Shown here: piece by piece, positions 7,710-14,523 of the stretch | Numbering within the stretch: the stretch's first letter is position 1 | Layout of the letters: the number at the start of each line of letters is the position of its first letter | Origin: Caryophanales bacterium UBA4951 | Lineage (GTDB): Bacteria; Bacillota_I; Bacilli_A; RFN20; CAG-826 | Length of the DNA stretch: 17,794 bases | Assembly (NCBI GenBank): GCA_002397465.1 | Contig: DHAP01000038.1 | Location: forward strand, 1 to 17,794 | Direction: 5' to 3' | Notes under the pieces: model-generated | Told to the model about the DNA's origin: nothing | Seen by the model: only the letters and a program-made list of their open reading frames with translations | Databases searched by the model: none | Position numbers and translations under genes: made by a program

Positions 7710-7738
7710 CTTAAAACCGCTTGTTATTTGGTTGCCAA
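7710..7738 (-). promoter_or_regulatory. Candidate sigma-A-type promoter for the nitroreductase-hydrolase operon
   Basis: On the minus strand TTGGCA (7733-7738, five of six matches to the -35 consensus) is followed by a 17-nt spacer and TTTAAG (7710-7715, four of six matches to the -10). A start near 7703 would give a leader of about 60 nt. Called from hexamer matches only. Confidence 0.4.
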
Positions 7739-7776
7739 TTTCTTAACGAATGCTTTATCCAAGACCCTAATATAAG

Positions 7777-7819
7777 AAAAAGTACCCCGCTTTTTGGTTT
7801 GTTCCAGAGTTTGGGGTAC
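7777..7819 (-). terminator. Intrinsic terminator of the rimP-nusA-infB-rbfA operon
   Basis: GTACCCC at 7782-7788 and GGGGTAC at 7813-7819 pair perfectly (7 bp, extendable by AA beyond one mismatch), with an approximately 24-nt loop. On the minus strand the stem is followed by TTTTTC. It lies 16 nt after the rbfA stop. The long loop is unusual and makes efficiency uncertain. Confidence 0.62.
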
Positions 7820-7834
7820 GTTTCAGAATGTGAC

Positions 7835-8197
7835 TTAATCAGCTTTTTTGGCTTTGTTGATGTCGTCTTCTTCTTTGGCTAAGGCTTTTTCAAGGCTTTC
7901 GGCCCGATTGAACCTTTCGTCATAAATGAAGACGATGTCAGGGACTTTCCAAAGATCCATCTTCTTGGCCAATGAGCTTCTCACCACGCCTTTGCAGCGG
8001 TTTAGCTCATCGAGGTTTTGAAGCGGATATTTGCTCCCCAAGAAGGAGACATAGACTTTCGCGAGGCTGTAGTCGCTATTGACGACGACCTCGTTCACGC
8101 TGACCATCCCAATATGGGGATTCTTGAGCTCGAAGGCCAAGATATCCGAGATGTTTTTGCCAATGAGGGCTTTCACCCTTCCACTGCGGTTAGCCAT
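7835..8197 (-). CDS. rbfA: 30S ribosome-binding factor A
   Basis: A 120-residue KH-like RNA-binding protein that assists late maturation of the 30S subunit (16S rRNA 5' end, helix 1). The N-terminus NRSGRVKALIGKNISDIL matches the family start. ELKNPHIGMVSVNEVVVNSDYSLAKVYVSFLG is the central RbfA signature. The KMDLWKVPDIVFIYDERF region, with DERFNRAESLEKAL, is the standard C-terminal helix/strand ending. Length is typical. The ATG is one base after the infB stop, indicating coupled translation. It is the last gene before the operon terminator; truB, the usual next gene, lies more than 4 kb away. Confidence 0.96.
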   Translation of the reverse strand: MANRSGRVKALIGKNISDILAFELKNPHIGMVSVNEVVVNSDYSLAKVYVSFLGSKYPLQNLDELNRCKGVVRSSLAKKMDLWKVPDIVFIYDERFNRAESLEKALAKEEDDINKAKKAD

Positions 8198-8198
8198 C

Positions 8199-10055
8199 TT
8201 ATGCCTTCTCGATCATTTCGTAGCCCTCAAGGATATCGCCTTCCTTAAGGTCGTTGTAGTTCTTGACGCTGCAGCCAAACTCGTATCCTTCTTTGACTTC
8301 TTTGACATCGTCTTTGAAGCGCTTGAGTGAAGCGAGTTCGCCTTCATAAATGACGACGCCATCGCGCAATAAGCGGATTTTCTCGCCAGACTTGATGAGT
8401 CCGGATGTGACATAGCTGCCGGCGATCGTGCCGATTTTGCTGATCTTATAGATATGGCGGATCTCAGCCTGACCCGTGACTTTCTCAACAAGTTCGGCCT
8501 TATATAGACCCTTCATGGCGGCGGTCATTTCATCGATAAGCTCATAGATGATTCTATGGAGGCGGATTTCGACGTGCTCCTCATCGGCCTTGGCCCTCAC
8601 GCGGGCGTCTGGGCGGATGTTGAAGCCATAGATCAAAGCGTGCGAAGCGCTGGCCAAGAGGACATCGCTGTCGCTGATGGCACCGGCGGCGGCCTCAAGC
8701 ACCTTGATTTGGACTTTGTCGTTTGAGAGTTTCTCTAATGAAGCCTTCAAAGCCTGGGCCGAGCCATCGGTGTCAGCTTTGATGATGACGTTGATGTCTT
8801 GGATTTTCCCGGCGTTCACTAAGTTGTTAAGGTCAGCCAATGACATGGCTGAGGTTCCGGCTCTTTCTTTCTCGATAGTGGCAAGACGTCTCTTTTCAGC
8901 GATGTCTTTAGCCTGTTTCTCGCTTGGGAAGGCCATGAAACGGTCTCCGGCGTTTGGAACGCTTGAAAGGCCGATGACGGACACTGGGGTCGATGGGATG
9001 GCGGTCTTAACGACGGTCCCGTATTCGTTGGTCATCCTTCTGATTTTGCCGTATATGTCCCCGACGACGACGTAGTCGCTGTTGTTGAGGGTTCCGTTTT
9101 GCACCAATAAGGTGGCTTTTGGTCCTTCGCCTTTATCGAGATTGGCTTCCAAAACGGTTCCGATCGCGTAACGGTTCGGGTTGGCTTTGAGCTCAAGCAT
9201 TTCGCTCTTAAGGACGATGGCGTCTAACAAATCAGTGATGCCGGCCCCTGTTTTGGCTGAGCATGGGACGCTCATGACGTCTCCGCCGTACTCTTCGTCG
9301 ATGACCCCGTGGGCCATCAATTGCTCTTTGACTTTGTTAGGATTGGCGCCTGGCTTATCCATCTTGTTGATGGCGACGATGATGGCGCAGTTGGCGGCTT
9401 TGGCGTGGTCGATGGCTTCGATGGTCTGAGGCATGACGCCGTCATCGGCGGCCACGACTAAGACAACGATGTCGGTGACGCTGGCGCCACGGGCTCTCAT
9501 GGCGGTGAAGGCCGCGTGCCCCGGAGTGTCGATTATGGTTATTTTCTTGCCATGGACGTCTTTTTGATAAGCGCCGATGGCCTGGGAGATTCCTCCGGCC
9601 TCGTGTGAAACGACGTCGCTATGACGAATGGCGTCGATGATGGAGGTCTTACCATGGTCGACGTGGCCCATGACGGTCACGACTGGGGCTCTTTCGACGA
9701 GATCCTTAGGATCATCTTGGACTTCGAAATCCTCGAAATGCTCGGCGTCAACGATCTTTTCTTTCTTGAAATCGTAGTTGAACTGAAGGCAGATTGTGCC
9801 AATCATCTCGTCATCGAGCAATTGGTTGATCGTCACGGCCTTCCCCTGCATGAACAAGAACTTGATGATGGCTGGGGCTGGAACGTTGATGGCTTTGGAA
9901 AGCTCAGCGACGCTCAAAGGCTTCGAATAGGTGAAAACACCGCCGTTGACCTTGGCGTATTCAACGTGTTTGTTGAAGGTCCTTTCCTCGAAATTGTTGA
10001 CCCTCTTTTTTTGCTGACTCTGATTCTTCTTGGAAAAGTAAGTTTTCTTTTTCAT
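8199..10055 (-). CDS. infB: Translation initiation factor IF-2
   Basis: A 618-residue GTPase that places fMet-tRNA on the 30S subunit and promotes subunit joining. It is short for IF-2: the N-terminal linker is reduced to about 35 basic residues before the IF2_N domain (about residues 38-95, with LSVAELSKAINV). G motifs are G1 MGHVDHGKTS (129-138), G2 GGISQAIGA (154-162), G3 DTPGH (176-180), G4 NKMD (230-233) and G5 SAK (about 267). Domains II, III and IV follow, with the C-terminal fMet-tRNA-binding segment near GSYVTSGLIKSGEKIRLLRDG. The usual switch-I TQHIGA is SQAIGA here. The ATG follows the ylxQ TAG with no gap; AAGGAG in the ylxQ end is its ribosome site. Confidence 0.98.
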   Translation of the reverse strand: MKKKTYFSKKNQSQQKKRVNNFEERTFNKHVEYAKVNGGVFTYSKPLSVAELSKAINVPAPAIIKFLFMQGKAVTINQLLDDEMIGTICLQFNYDFKKEKIVDAEHFEDFEVQDDPKDLVERAPVVTVMGHVDHGKTSIIDAIRHSDVVSHEAGGISQAIGAYQKDVHGKKITIIDTPGHAAFTAMRARGASVTDIVVLVVAADDGVMPQTIEAIDHAKAANCAIIVAINKMDKPGANPNKVKEQLMAHGVIDEEYGGDVMSVPCSAKTGAGITDLLDAIVLKSEMLELKANPNRYAIGTVLEANLDKGEGPKATLLVQNGTLNNSDYVVVGDIYGKIRRMTNEYGTVVKTAIPSTPVSVIGLSSVPNAGDRFMAFPSEKQAKDIAEKRRLATIEKERAGTSAMSLADLNNLVNAGKIQDINVIIKADTDGSAQALKASLEKLSNDKVQIKVLEAAAGAISDSDVLLASASHALIYGFNIRPDARVRAKADEEHVEIRLHRIIYELIDEMTAAMKGLYKAELVEKVTGQAEIRHIYKISKIGTIAGSYVTSGLIKSGEKIRLLRDGVVIYEGELASLKRFKDDVKEVKEGYEFGCSVKNYNDLKEGDILEGYEMIEKA

Positions 10056-10361
10056 CTATTTGTCTCCTTCTGCCGCTTTTTTGGTGAAGGCTGCGGCGGC
10101 CTTCGAATCGATGATGCCGATGAATGTGACCTTCTCATGGCCCAAGGCCCTGCCAAGGGTCTCTTCGTCATAGGCTTTCACAACTGGCAAGTGCATCCTC
10201 TCAGCCTTCTTAAGGGTCGAGGTGGCTTGCGATGAAGTGGCGTCTTTGGCCATGATGATGATTTTCATCTTGCTGAACTTGTCGATCATCTCTTCGCCAA
10301 TGTAGGCCTTGTGGGCAACGTAGAGGAGCCCTAAGAAGCCTAACGTATCTTGTTTTGCCAT
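10056..10361 (-). CDS. ylxQ: L7Ae/L30e/S12e/Gadd45-family ribosomal-type protein YlxQ
   Basis: A 101-residue small RNA-binding protein of the L7Ae superfamily. The pattern LGLLYVAHKAYIGEEMI (residues 9-25), IIIMAKDATSSQATSTL, and a C-terminal EELG-like segment with RALGHEKVTFIGIIDSKAAAAF matches the YlxQ proteins found between ylxR and infB in Firmicutes. These are thought to bind kink-turn RNA, but the cellular role is not settled. A strong AAGGAGG ribosome site is 6 nt before the ATG. The gene is fused head to tail with infB (TAG directly followed by ATG). The 92 bases between nusA and this gene carry what looks like a ylxR remnant. Confidence 0.9.
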   Translation of the reverse strand: MAKQDTLGFLGLLYVAHKAYIGEEMIDKFSKMKIIIMAKDATSSQATSTLKKAERMHLPVVKAYDEETLGRALGHEKVTFIGIIDSKAAAAFTKKAAEGDK

Positions 10362-10453
10362 CTTTTTGCCTCCTTGTCACAAATGCTCATAAAGCCGGAT
10401 AACGCGCCACGGCCCGGGTCGATTGACACCTTGCCATTGGCGCGCACAGAAAT
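10362..10453 (-). pseudogene. ylxR: Probable decayed ylxR remnant between nusA and ylxQ
   Basis: YlxR normally lies between nusA and ylxQ; no intact ORF is present here. Reading on in the nusA frame after its TAA gives ISVRANGKVSIDPGRGA, then LSGFMSICDKEAKR. This resembles the middle of YlxR proteins (RVVR...G.ISVDPTGK..GRGAYLC), with about five residues missing between DP and GRGA. The conserved N-terminal R.C..C-type region is absent. The fragment sits in the right place and orientation, which argues for decay after deletion. Chance resemblance is possible over so short a stretch, and the DKEA portion coincides with the ylxQ ribosome site. Confidence 0.42.
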
Positions 10454-12262
10454 TTATTTTCCGCTGTTGTCGTCGTAGTACTTATCGTATTCGTCGATAT
10501 CGACATCATCGGATGAATTATCCTGGGAGTCGTTGTCAGACTCTTCCTTCTCGATGTCTTCAAGCTCAGCCTGCGAATAGATTGGCATGGCGTCTTGAGC
10601 GACGGCCTCGGAAGGCTTGACGTGCTGGACTTCCTCGTCGGAAATGGAGCGTGGGCGACGGTTCTTGGTAAGACGGTCGTTCTTTTTAAAGGTATGTTCA
10701 ACCGGTCTAGGATTCTTGGCGCTTTCCTCGAGTTCTTTCTCAAGGTCGGACAAGGTGGTAGTCGTCTTGACGATGGTCGGCTGAACAGGAGCTTCTTCCT
10801 TTTTCTCGACGATGACAGGTTTTTCCTCGGCTTTCGGAGCGACGCTTGGCGCGGCTTCGGCGGCTGGGGTTTCAGCTTTGGCTTCCGGAAGTGGGCTGGC
10901 CTCGGCGGCTGCGAGAGCCGGTTCGGCTTTGACTTCTTCGTTGGCTTTTTCTTCCGAGGCGGCTCTGAGGGCTTCCTCTTTGCTCTTCTCGGCGTAAGCG
11001 GCTCTTTCTTTGACCTGCTTCTCTTCTTCGGCTTGTTTCTGGAGGTCTTCGATGCTGACAAAGGCGATGTTCTCGTCTTGGGCTTCGCTTTCTTCTTTGA
11101 TGTCGATGCTCCAGCCTGTGAGTTTATTGGCGAGACGGGCGTTGGCGCCCTTCTTGCCGATGGCCAATGAGAGCTGGTCGTCTTTGACGACGGCGATGGC
11201 CCTTGGATGCGGCTGAGCTCCGGCGTCGACGATGCTGACGCCTAGGACTGAGGCTGGGCGAAGGCTCTCGGCGATATAGAGACCGGCATTGTCGCTATAA
11301 GCGATGATATCGATCTTTTCTTTCTCTTTGCCGTTGCCGAGCTGGCCGACGATCTTCTGGATCCTCGATCCGCCAGGCCCAATGCAGGCTCCGGTCGGGT
11401 CGACGTCTTCGTTGTTGCTGCTGACGGCGACTTTGCTGCGGACGCCGGCTTCACGGGCGATGCCTTTGATAAGGACGGTGCCGTCATAGATTTCGTGGAT
11501 TTCCTCTTCGAAGAGTCTCTTGAGGAAGCCTTCGCTTGAGCGGGTGACCTCAATTTGAGGTCCGTGGCTTGGTTTGCCGTCGCTGTCGGCTTGTTTGACT
11601 TCTTGGATGTAGACTTTGATCGGCTCACCGACTTTGAAGTATTCATCGCCGATCATCTCTCTCCTCGTGAGCTCGACGCTGGTGCGTCCGATGTTCACGC
11701 TGACGGAACGGTCGTCGGCCTTTTCAACGGTGCCGGTAACCATTTCGCCGATATGGTCTTTGTAGATGTCATAAAGAGCGACTCTCTCAGCCTCGGCAAT
11801 CTTAAGACGGAGATTGCTCTTGACGGCCATGGCAGTGAGTTTGCTTAGTTCTTCAAGCGGGCAGTACATCGGATAAGTCCCGCCGATTTTGATTTCCTTC
11901 TCGGCTTCCTGGACTTTGGCGATGAGGGCCTTTAAATCGCTTTTGACAGAGGCGGATTTAGTGTCTTTGATTTCCTCTTCCAAATGCTCGATGGTCTCTT
12001 TGGCGTCTTCCTTGGCATCAGCGACGCTGATCTCAAGGTAGTCGTCCTCGACCTCTTTTTTGATGTTCTTGATCTGGGCTAAGGTTATTTCACCGTTTTC
12101 TTCGTCGATGTGGGCTTCCACTGCCGCGTCATCGCCGCCACCCAAATATTTGATATAGGCTCTTTGAAGGGCCTCAGTGAGAGCCTCGACGACAGCGTCG
12201 TGGCTGATTCCTTTTGCTTCAGCGATACCATCGATCGCAGATTTGAATACTTTTGGATCCAT
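10454..12262 (-). CDS. nusA: Transcription termination/antitermination factor NusA
   Basis: A 602-residue RNA polymerase-binding factor, much longer than the typical Bacillus protein (about 370). The N-terminal domain covers about residues 1-148 and includes an extra helical, Lys/Glu-rich insertion at about 84-123. The S1 domain follows (about 149-205, GEMVTGTVEKADDRSVSVN). KH1 carries the DVDPTGACIGPGGSRIQ signature near 287-302, and KH2 carries LSLAIGKKGANARLANKLTGW near 354-374. From about residue 382 to the end the chain is a low-complexity Ala/Glu/Pro/Lys tail ending in an acidic stretch, as in some Mollicutes NusA proteins. The gene is second in the operon, 14 nt after rimP, with an AAAGGA ribosome site. 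Confidence 0.96.
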   Translation of the reverse strand: MDPKVFKSAIDGIAEAKGISHDAVVEALTEALQRAYIKYLGGGDDAAVEAHIDEENGEITLAQIKNIKKEVEDDYLEISVADAKEDAKETIEHLEEEIKDTKSASVKSDLKALIAKVQEAEKEIKIGGTYPMYCPLEELSKLTAMAVKSNLRLKIAEAERVALYDIYKDHIGEMVTGTVEKADDRSVSVNIGRTSVELTRREMIGDEYFKVGEPIKVYIQEVKQADSDGKPSHGPQIEVTRSSEGFLKRLFEEEIHEIYDGTVLIKGIAREAGVRSKVAVSSNNEDVDPTGACIGPGGSRIQKIVGQLGNGKEKEKIDIIAYSDNAGLYIAESLRPASVLGVSIVDAGAQPHPRAIAVVKDDQLSLAIGKKGANARLANKLTGWSIDIKEESEAQDENIAFVSIEDLQKQAEEEKQVKERAAYAEKSKEEALRAASEEKANEEVKAEPALAAAEASPLPEAKAETPAAEAAPSVAPKAEEKPVIVEKKEEAPVQPTIVKTTTTLSDLEKELEESAKNPRPVEHTFKKNDRLTKNRRPRSISDEEVQHVKPSEAVAQDAMPIYSQAELEDIEKEESDNDSQDNSSDDVDIDEYDKYYDDNSGK

Positions 12263-12276
12263 TTTTTTATTTCCTT

Positions 12277-12735
12277 TCAGAATTTGATAGCCAAACGGGC
12301 TTTGTCGACGTCTTTAACTGGGATGACGATGACCTTTTTCCTTGATTTATCCTGCACTTCCAATTTTAGCGAATCGGTAACTTCCATCAGCGTTCCTTCC
12401 AAGGTGTTCTCACCTTTGTAGGGATTTGAGAGATGGATGTTGACGTAACGTCCAACATATCTTTCAAGTTTGTCGATTGCTAATGGTTTTTCCGCTCCGA
12501 GCGATGACACGTCAAGGGTGTACGGCGACTCAATCGGGTCTTCCTTGTCGAGAAGAGGATTGAGGAAATCGCTGACTTTGACTATGTCGTCTAAGCTGAT
12601 TGGATCGTCCCGGTCCACGACGAGGTGGAGGGTAAGCCCGTCTTTCTCTTTGGCTAAGCTCACGTCATAGAGCGAGTAGCCTAGTTTTGATAAGGGAGCT
12701 TCCAGCAATGCCTTAACTTTTTCGCAAGCGTCCAT
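12277..12735 (-). CDS. rimP: Ribosome maturation factor RimP
   Basis: A 152-residue protein for 30S subunit maturation. The N-terminal domain has LEAPLSKLGYSLYDVSL and HLVVDRDDPISLDDIVKVSDFLNPLLD, and the join between domains has the family motif YTLDVSSLGAEKPL (usually Y.LEVSSPG..RPL). The C-terminal SH3-like domain (about 90-152) contains GRYVNIHL, LEGTL and IPVKDVDKARLAIKF. The ATG at 12735 is preceded at 6 nt by AAGGAGG. An in-frame TTG at 12738 is possible but lies too close to the ribosome site. The first gene of the operon, preceded by a structured leader. The SPG of the motif reads SLG here, a mild deviation. Confidence 0.93.
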   Translation of the reverse strand: MDACEKVKALLEAPLSKLGYSLYDVSLAKEKDGLTLHLVVDRDDPISLDDIVKVSDFLNPLLDKEDPIESPYTLDVSSLGAEKPLAIDKLERYVGRYVNIHLSNPYKGENTLEGTLMEVTDSLKLEVQDKSRKKVIVIPVKDVDKARLAIKF

Positions 12736-12750
12736 CAAAGACCTCCTTGA

Positions 12751-12783
12751 AATAGAAAGAGTGGCCTCGTAAGAGCACCACTC
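12751..12783 (-). promoter_or_regulatory. rimP leader hairpin, possible weak NusA-responsive terminator
   Basis: GAGTGG (12759-12764) and CCACTC (12778-12783) form a 6-bp stem, continued by CTC/GAG (12766-12768 with 12773-12775). On the minus strand the stem is followed by the interrupted U tract TTTCTATTTC, then AAGGAGG and the rimP ATG. Upstream in the transcript lies a second smaller hairpin (12794-12813). In B. subtilis a NusA-dependent terminator in the operon leader gives autoregulation; this structure would suit the same role. Confidence 0.5.
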
Positions 12784-12877
12784 ATCTTATGTTGAGCTTG
12801 GCGGAGCCTACTCGAGGATCTTCCGCGGACTCATTCTAACAACCTTCACGCGCGTATGCAAGGCGGAATCATGCGTT

Positions 12878-12906
12878 TTTATGCGAAAAACCCGCAAAAG
12901 TTGCAA
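12878..12906 (-). promoter_or_regulatory. Candidate promoter of the rimP-nusA-infB operon
   Basis: On the minus strand TTGCAA (12901-12906) is followed by a 17-nt spacer and CATAAA (12878-12883), each four of six consensus matches. A start near 12871 would give a leader of about 135 nt containing two hairpins. TTGCAA is self-complementary, and on the plus strand it lies 14 nt before GATAAT (12921-12926), a poor candidate promoter for the divergent lipoprotein gene. Confidence 0.35.
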
Positions 12907-12952
12907 TTATGCTGAGGGGTGATAATCTAACTGCGCAAAGGGTGGTGACATC

Positions 12953-13555
12953 ATGAAGAATCGATTTATTTGTTTATTTGCCCTGCCTCTTTTATCCTTA
13001 ACCGCTTGTTCAAGCAGCAACGACGTTACTTTTTCGCTCGATGTTTCCTCTATTTCCGAGGTATCGGTTTCTAGAGTCATGCGTGAAAACGATGGTTATT
13101 ATTCAAAGCCTCTTATCACTTATAGAGCCGGAGAGATAAACGATTTGCTAAGTGATGCCACGACTTGCTTCAATGGCGAATATCATCATAGTGCCAACTC
13201 CCTCCCGATGGCTGGAAGCGTCCGGGCCTATACCGACTGCAGCCTTACCCTCCATGACATCGGTAAACCCGTCTTCATGGTTTCAATTCTCACTGAGGAC
13301 TTCTCCATCTATTGCGGGCTTGAGAGAGTTGACGAAACCAACCATGACTCAAAGCTTTGCGACTTCTTTTTGTTCCGCGGCAAAACAGGTTTTGAACCGA
13401 ATTCAAAAGGCATCGGTGAGGATCTGACGCCCATTTATGCCATCGCCGACAAGTTCAACTCCGCCATTAAAACCAACTATCAGCTTTCCGAGAGCGTGAG
13501 CGAAGAAGAAATCGCGGATTTTTTGTTCCCCTACTCAAACCCATTCCGCTCATAA
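12953..13555 (+). CDS. Putative lipoprotein of unknown function
   Basis: A 200-residue exported protein. Residues 1-18 are a lipoprotein signal peptide (KNR, then a hydrophobic stretch), with the lipobox LTAC ending at C19 and an SSS-rich linker after it. The mature part has predicted beta-strand-like segments (VTFSLDVSSISEVSVSRVMRE, SLTLHDIGKPVFMVSILT, FSIYCGLERV) and ends in a short helical region with SEEEIADFLFPY. I recognise no family. It is a monocistronic gene divergent from rimP and convergent with the membrane protein gene downstream. GGGTGGTG upstream is a fair ribosome site. It would be anchored on the outer face of the membrane. Confidence 0.8.
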   Translation: MKNRFICLFALPLLSLTACSSSNDVTFSLDVSSISEVSVSRVMRENDGYYSKPLITYRAGEINDLLSDATTCFNGEYHHSANSLPMAGSVRAYTDCSLTLHDIGKPVFMVSILTEDFSIYCGLERVDETNHDSKLCDFFLFRGKTGFEPNSKGIGEDLTPIYAIADKFNSAIKTNYQLSESVSEEEIADFLFPYSNPFRS

Positions 13556-13599
13556 ACAAAATAACTAGCAGATAAGACCTATCCTTTTGACTATTTCGT

Positions 13600-14523
13600 C
13601 TATTGCTTTTTCTTGTTCAAAATGATGAATCTTATCATGGAAACTAAGCTGATCGCGACCGTTGATAAAATCAAAAGAGTGGGTCCCAAAATCAAAGAAT
13701 GCATGAAATCTATCGGCAGCAAGCCAGCCGCTCCCTCAATTAAGAAATACGGGTCGTAGATGAAATCGACGATGAGGTAAACGCTTAAAACAACTGAAAC
13801 GGATAAGGAGGCGATAGAAAGAGCCGTGCCATTCCTTTCCTTCGCGTTCTTTTCGCTGACGTCCCTATAAAACCATTCATAAAAGAGCAACATCAACGAT
13901 GGGACGAGCAAGAAGAGATAGAAGCCAAACAAGGATCCAACGTGGCCGCTATAGACATCAAACGTCACGGGTATCTCGATGAAAGCCCCAAAGAAATAGA
14001 GGGCAATAAGAACGAAAATACCTCGGTACAGCGAGGAGAAAAAGCCAATCGCCTTTTTCTTGTTTTCTCTTTGAAGATACGGATATTCCCTATAATGTTT
14101 AGCAAGCCAGCCACCATAGAAATAAAGCATGTAGCCACTCGATAGAGTGAGAAAACTGCCGATGAAGGAGTCAAGCGGAAACAAGGAAGTGATCCCTCCG
14201 ATGACAAAGCTTGGGTAAATGCCCTTATAAACATAGATGGCTTCGCCGCAAATGACGGCAAAACTAAGGAACGTCAGAATCCCCCCGTTGATCTTCAAAA
14301 CTTTGACGCGGCTCTCTTTGCTTTTCGGATAGATGGAAGAGTGGATTATGAAGAGGAGATAAACAACGTCGAACAAGTAAATGACATATGGCCACATCTT
14401 CAAAATATCGTGAAGCGAGTTAGAGATCAAAGAATCCAAAAGACCAATCAGCAAGAACATCGCGATTGAAGCGAAAATGAAGCATGGAATCTCGATTATC
14501 TTCCCTTTTTTGAATTTTTCCAT
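13600..14523 (-). CDS. Polytopic membrane protein of unknown function
   Basis: A 307-residue protein with about eight hydrophobic helices, near residues 10-33, 43-63, 78-98, 110-138, 158-184, 195-217, 233-257 and 275-302. It has a basic N-terminus (MEKFKKGK) and a basic C-terminus (NKKKQ). Charged loops occur at 66-75 and 141-157. I recognise no transporter or enzyme motif. Its ATG overlaps the TGA of the phosphoesterase gene by one base (TGATG), so expression is coupled to that lipoprotein and to the degV-like gene upstream. It may act with the phosphoesterase at the membrane; that is inferred from coupling alone. No clear terminator follows in the 44 bases before the convergent lipoprotein gene. 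Confidence 0.8.
   Translation of the reverse strand: MEKFKKGKIIEIPCFIFASIAMFLLIGLLDSLISNSLHDILKMWPYVIYLFDVVYLLFIIHSSIYPKSKESRVKVLKINGGILTFLSFAVICGEAIYVYKGIYPSFVIGGITSLFPLDSFIGSFLTLSSGYMLYFYGGWLAKHYREYPYLQRENKKKAIGFFSSLYRGIFVLIALYFFGAFIEIPVTFDVYSGHVGSLFGFYLFLLVPSLMLLFYEWFYRDVSEKNAKERNGTALSIASLSVSVVLSVYLIVDFIYDPYFLIEGAAGLLPIDFMHSLILGPTLLILSTVAISLVSMIRFIILNKKKQ

Noticed and set aside
9621..10235. A 204-residue plus-strand frame
   Set aside because: Antisense to infB and ylxQ, which are certain; no ribosome site or recognisable domain.
10387..11061. A 224-residue minus-strand frame rich in Arg, Lys, Ser and Pro
   Set aside because: It is the shifted frame of the repetitive nusA tail, with no start signal; it extends past the nusA stop but has no family resemblance.
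10595..11170. A 191-residue plus-strand open frame opposite nusA
   Set aside because: It is Phe/Gly-rich, has no ribosome site and is antisense to the low-complexity nusA tail, whose codon bias creates long open frames on both strands.
12784..12871. T-box or other known riboswitch in the rimP leader
   Set aside because: No T-box core or known riboswitch consensus was found; only local hairpins are visible.
13556..13599. A possible terminator between the lipoprotein and membrane protein genes
   Set aside because: Only a 4-bp GATA/TATC stem followed by CTTTT; too weak to call.
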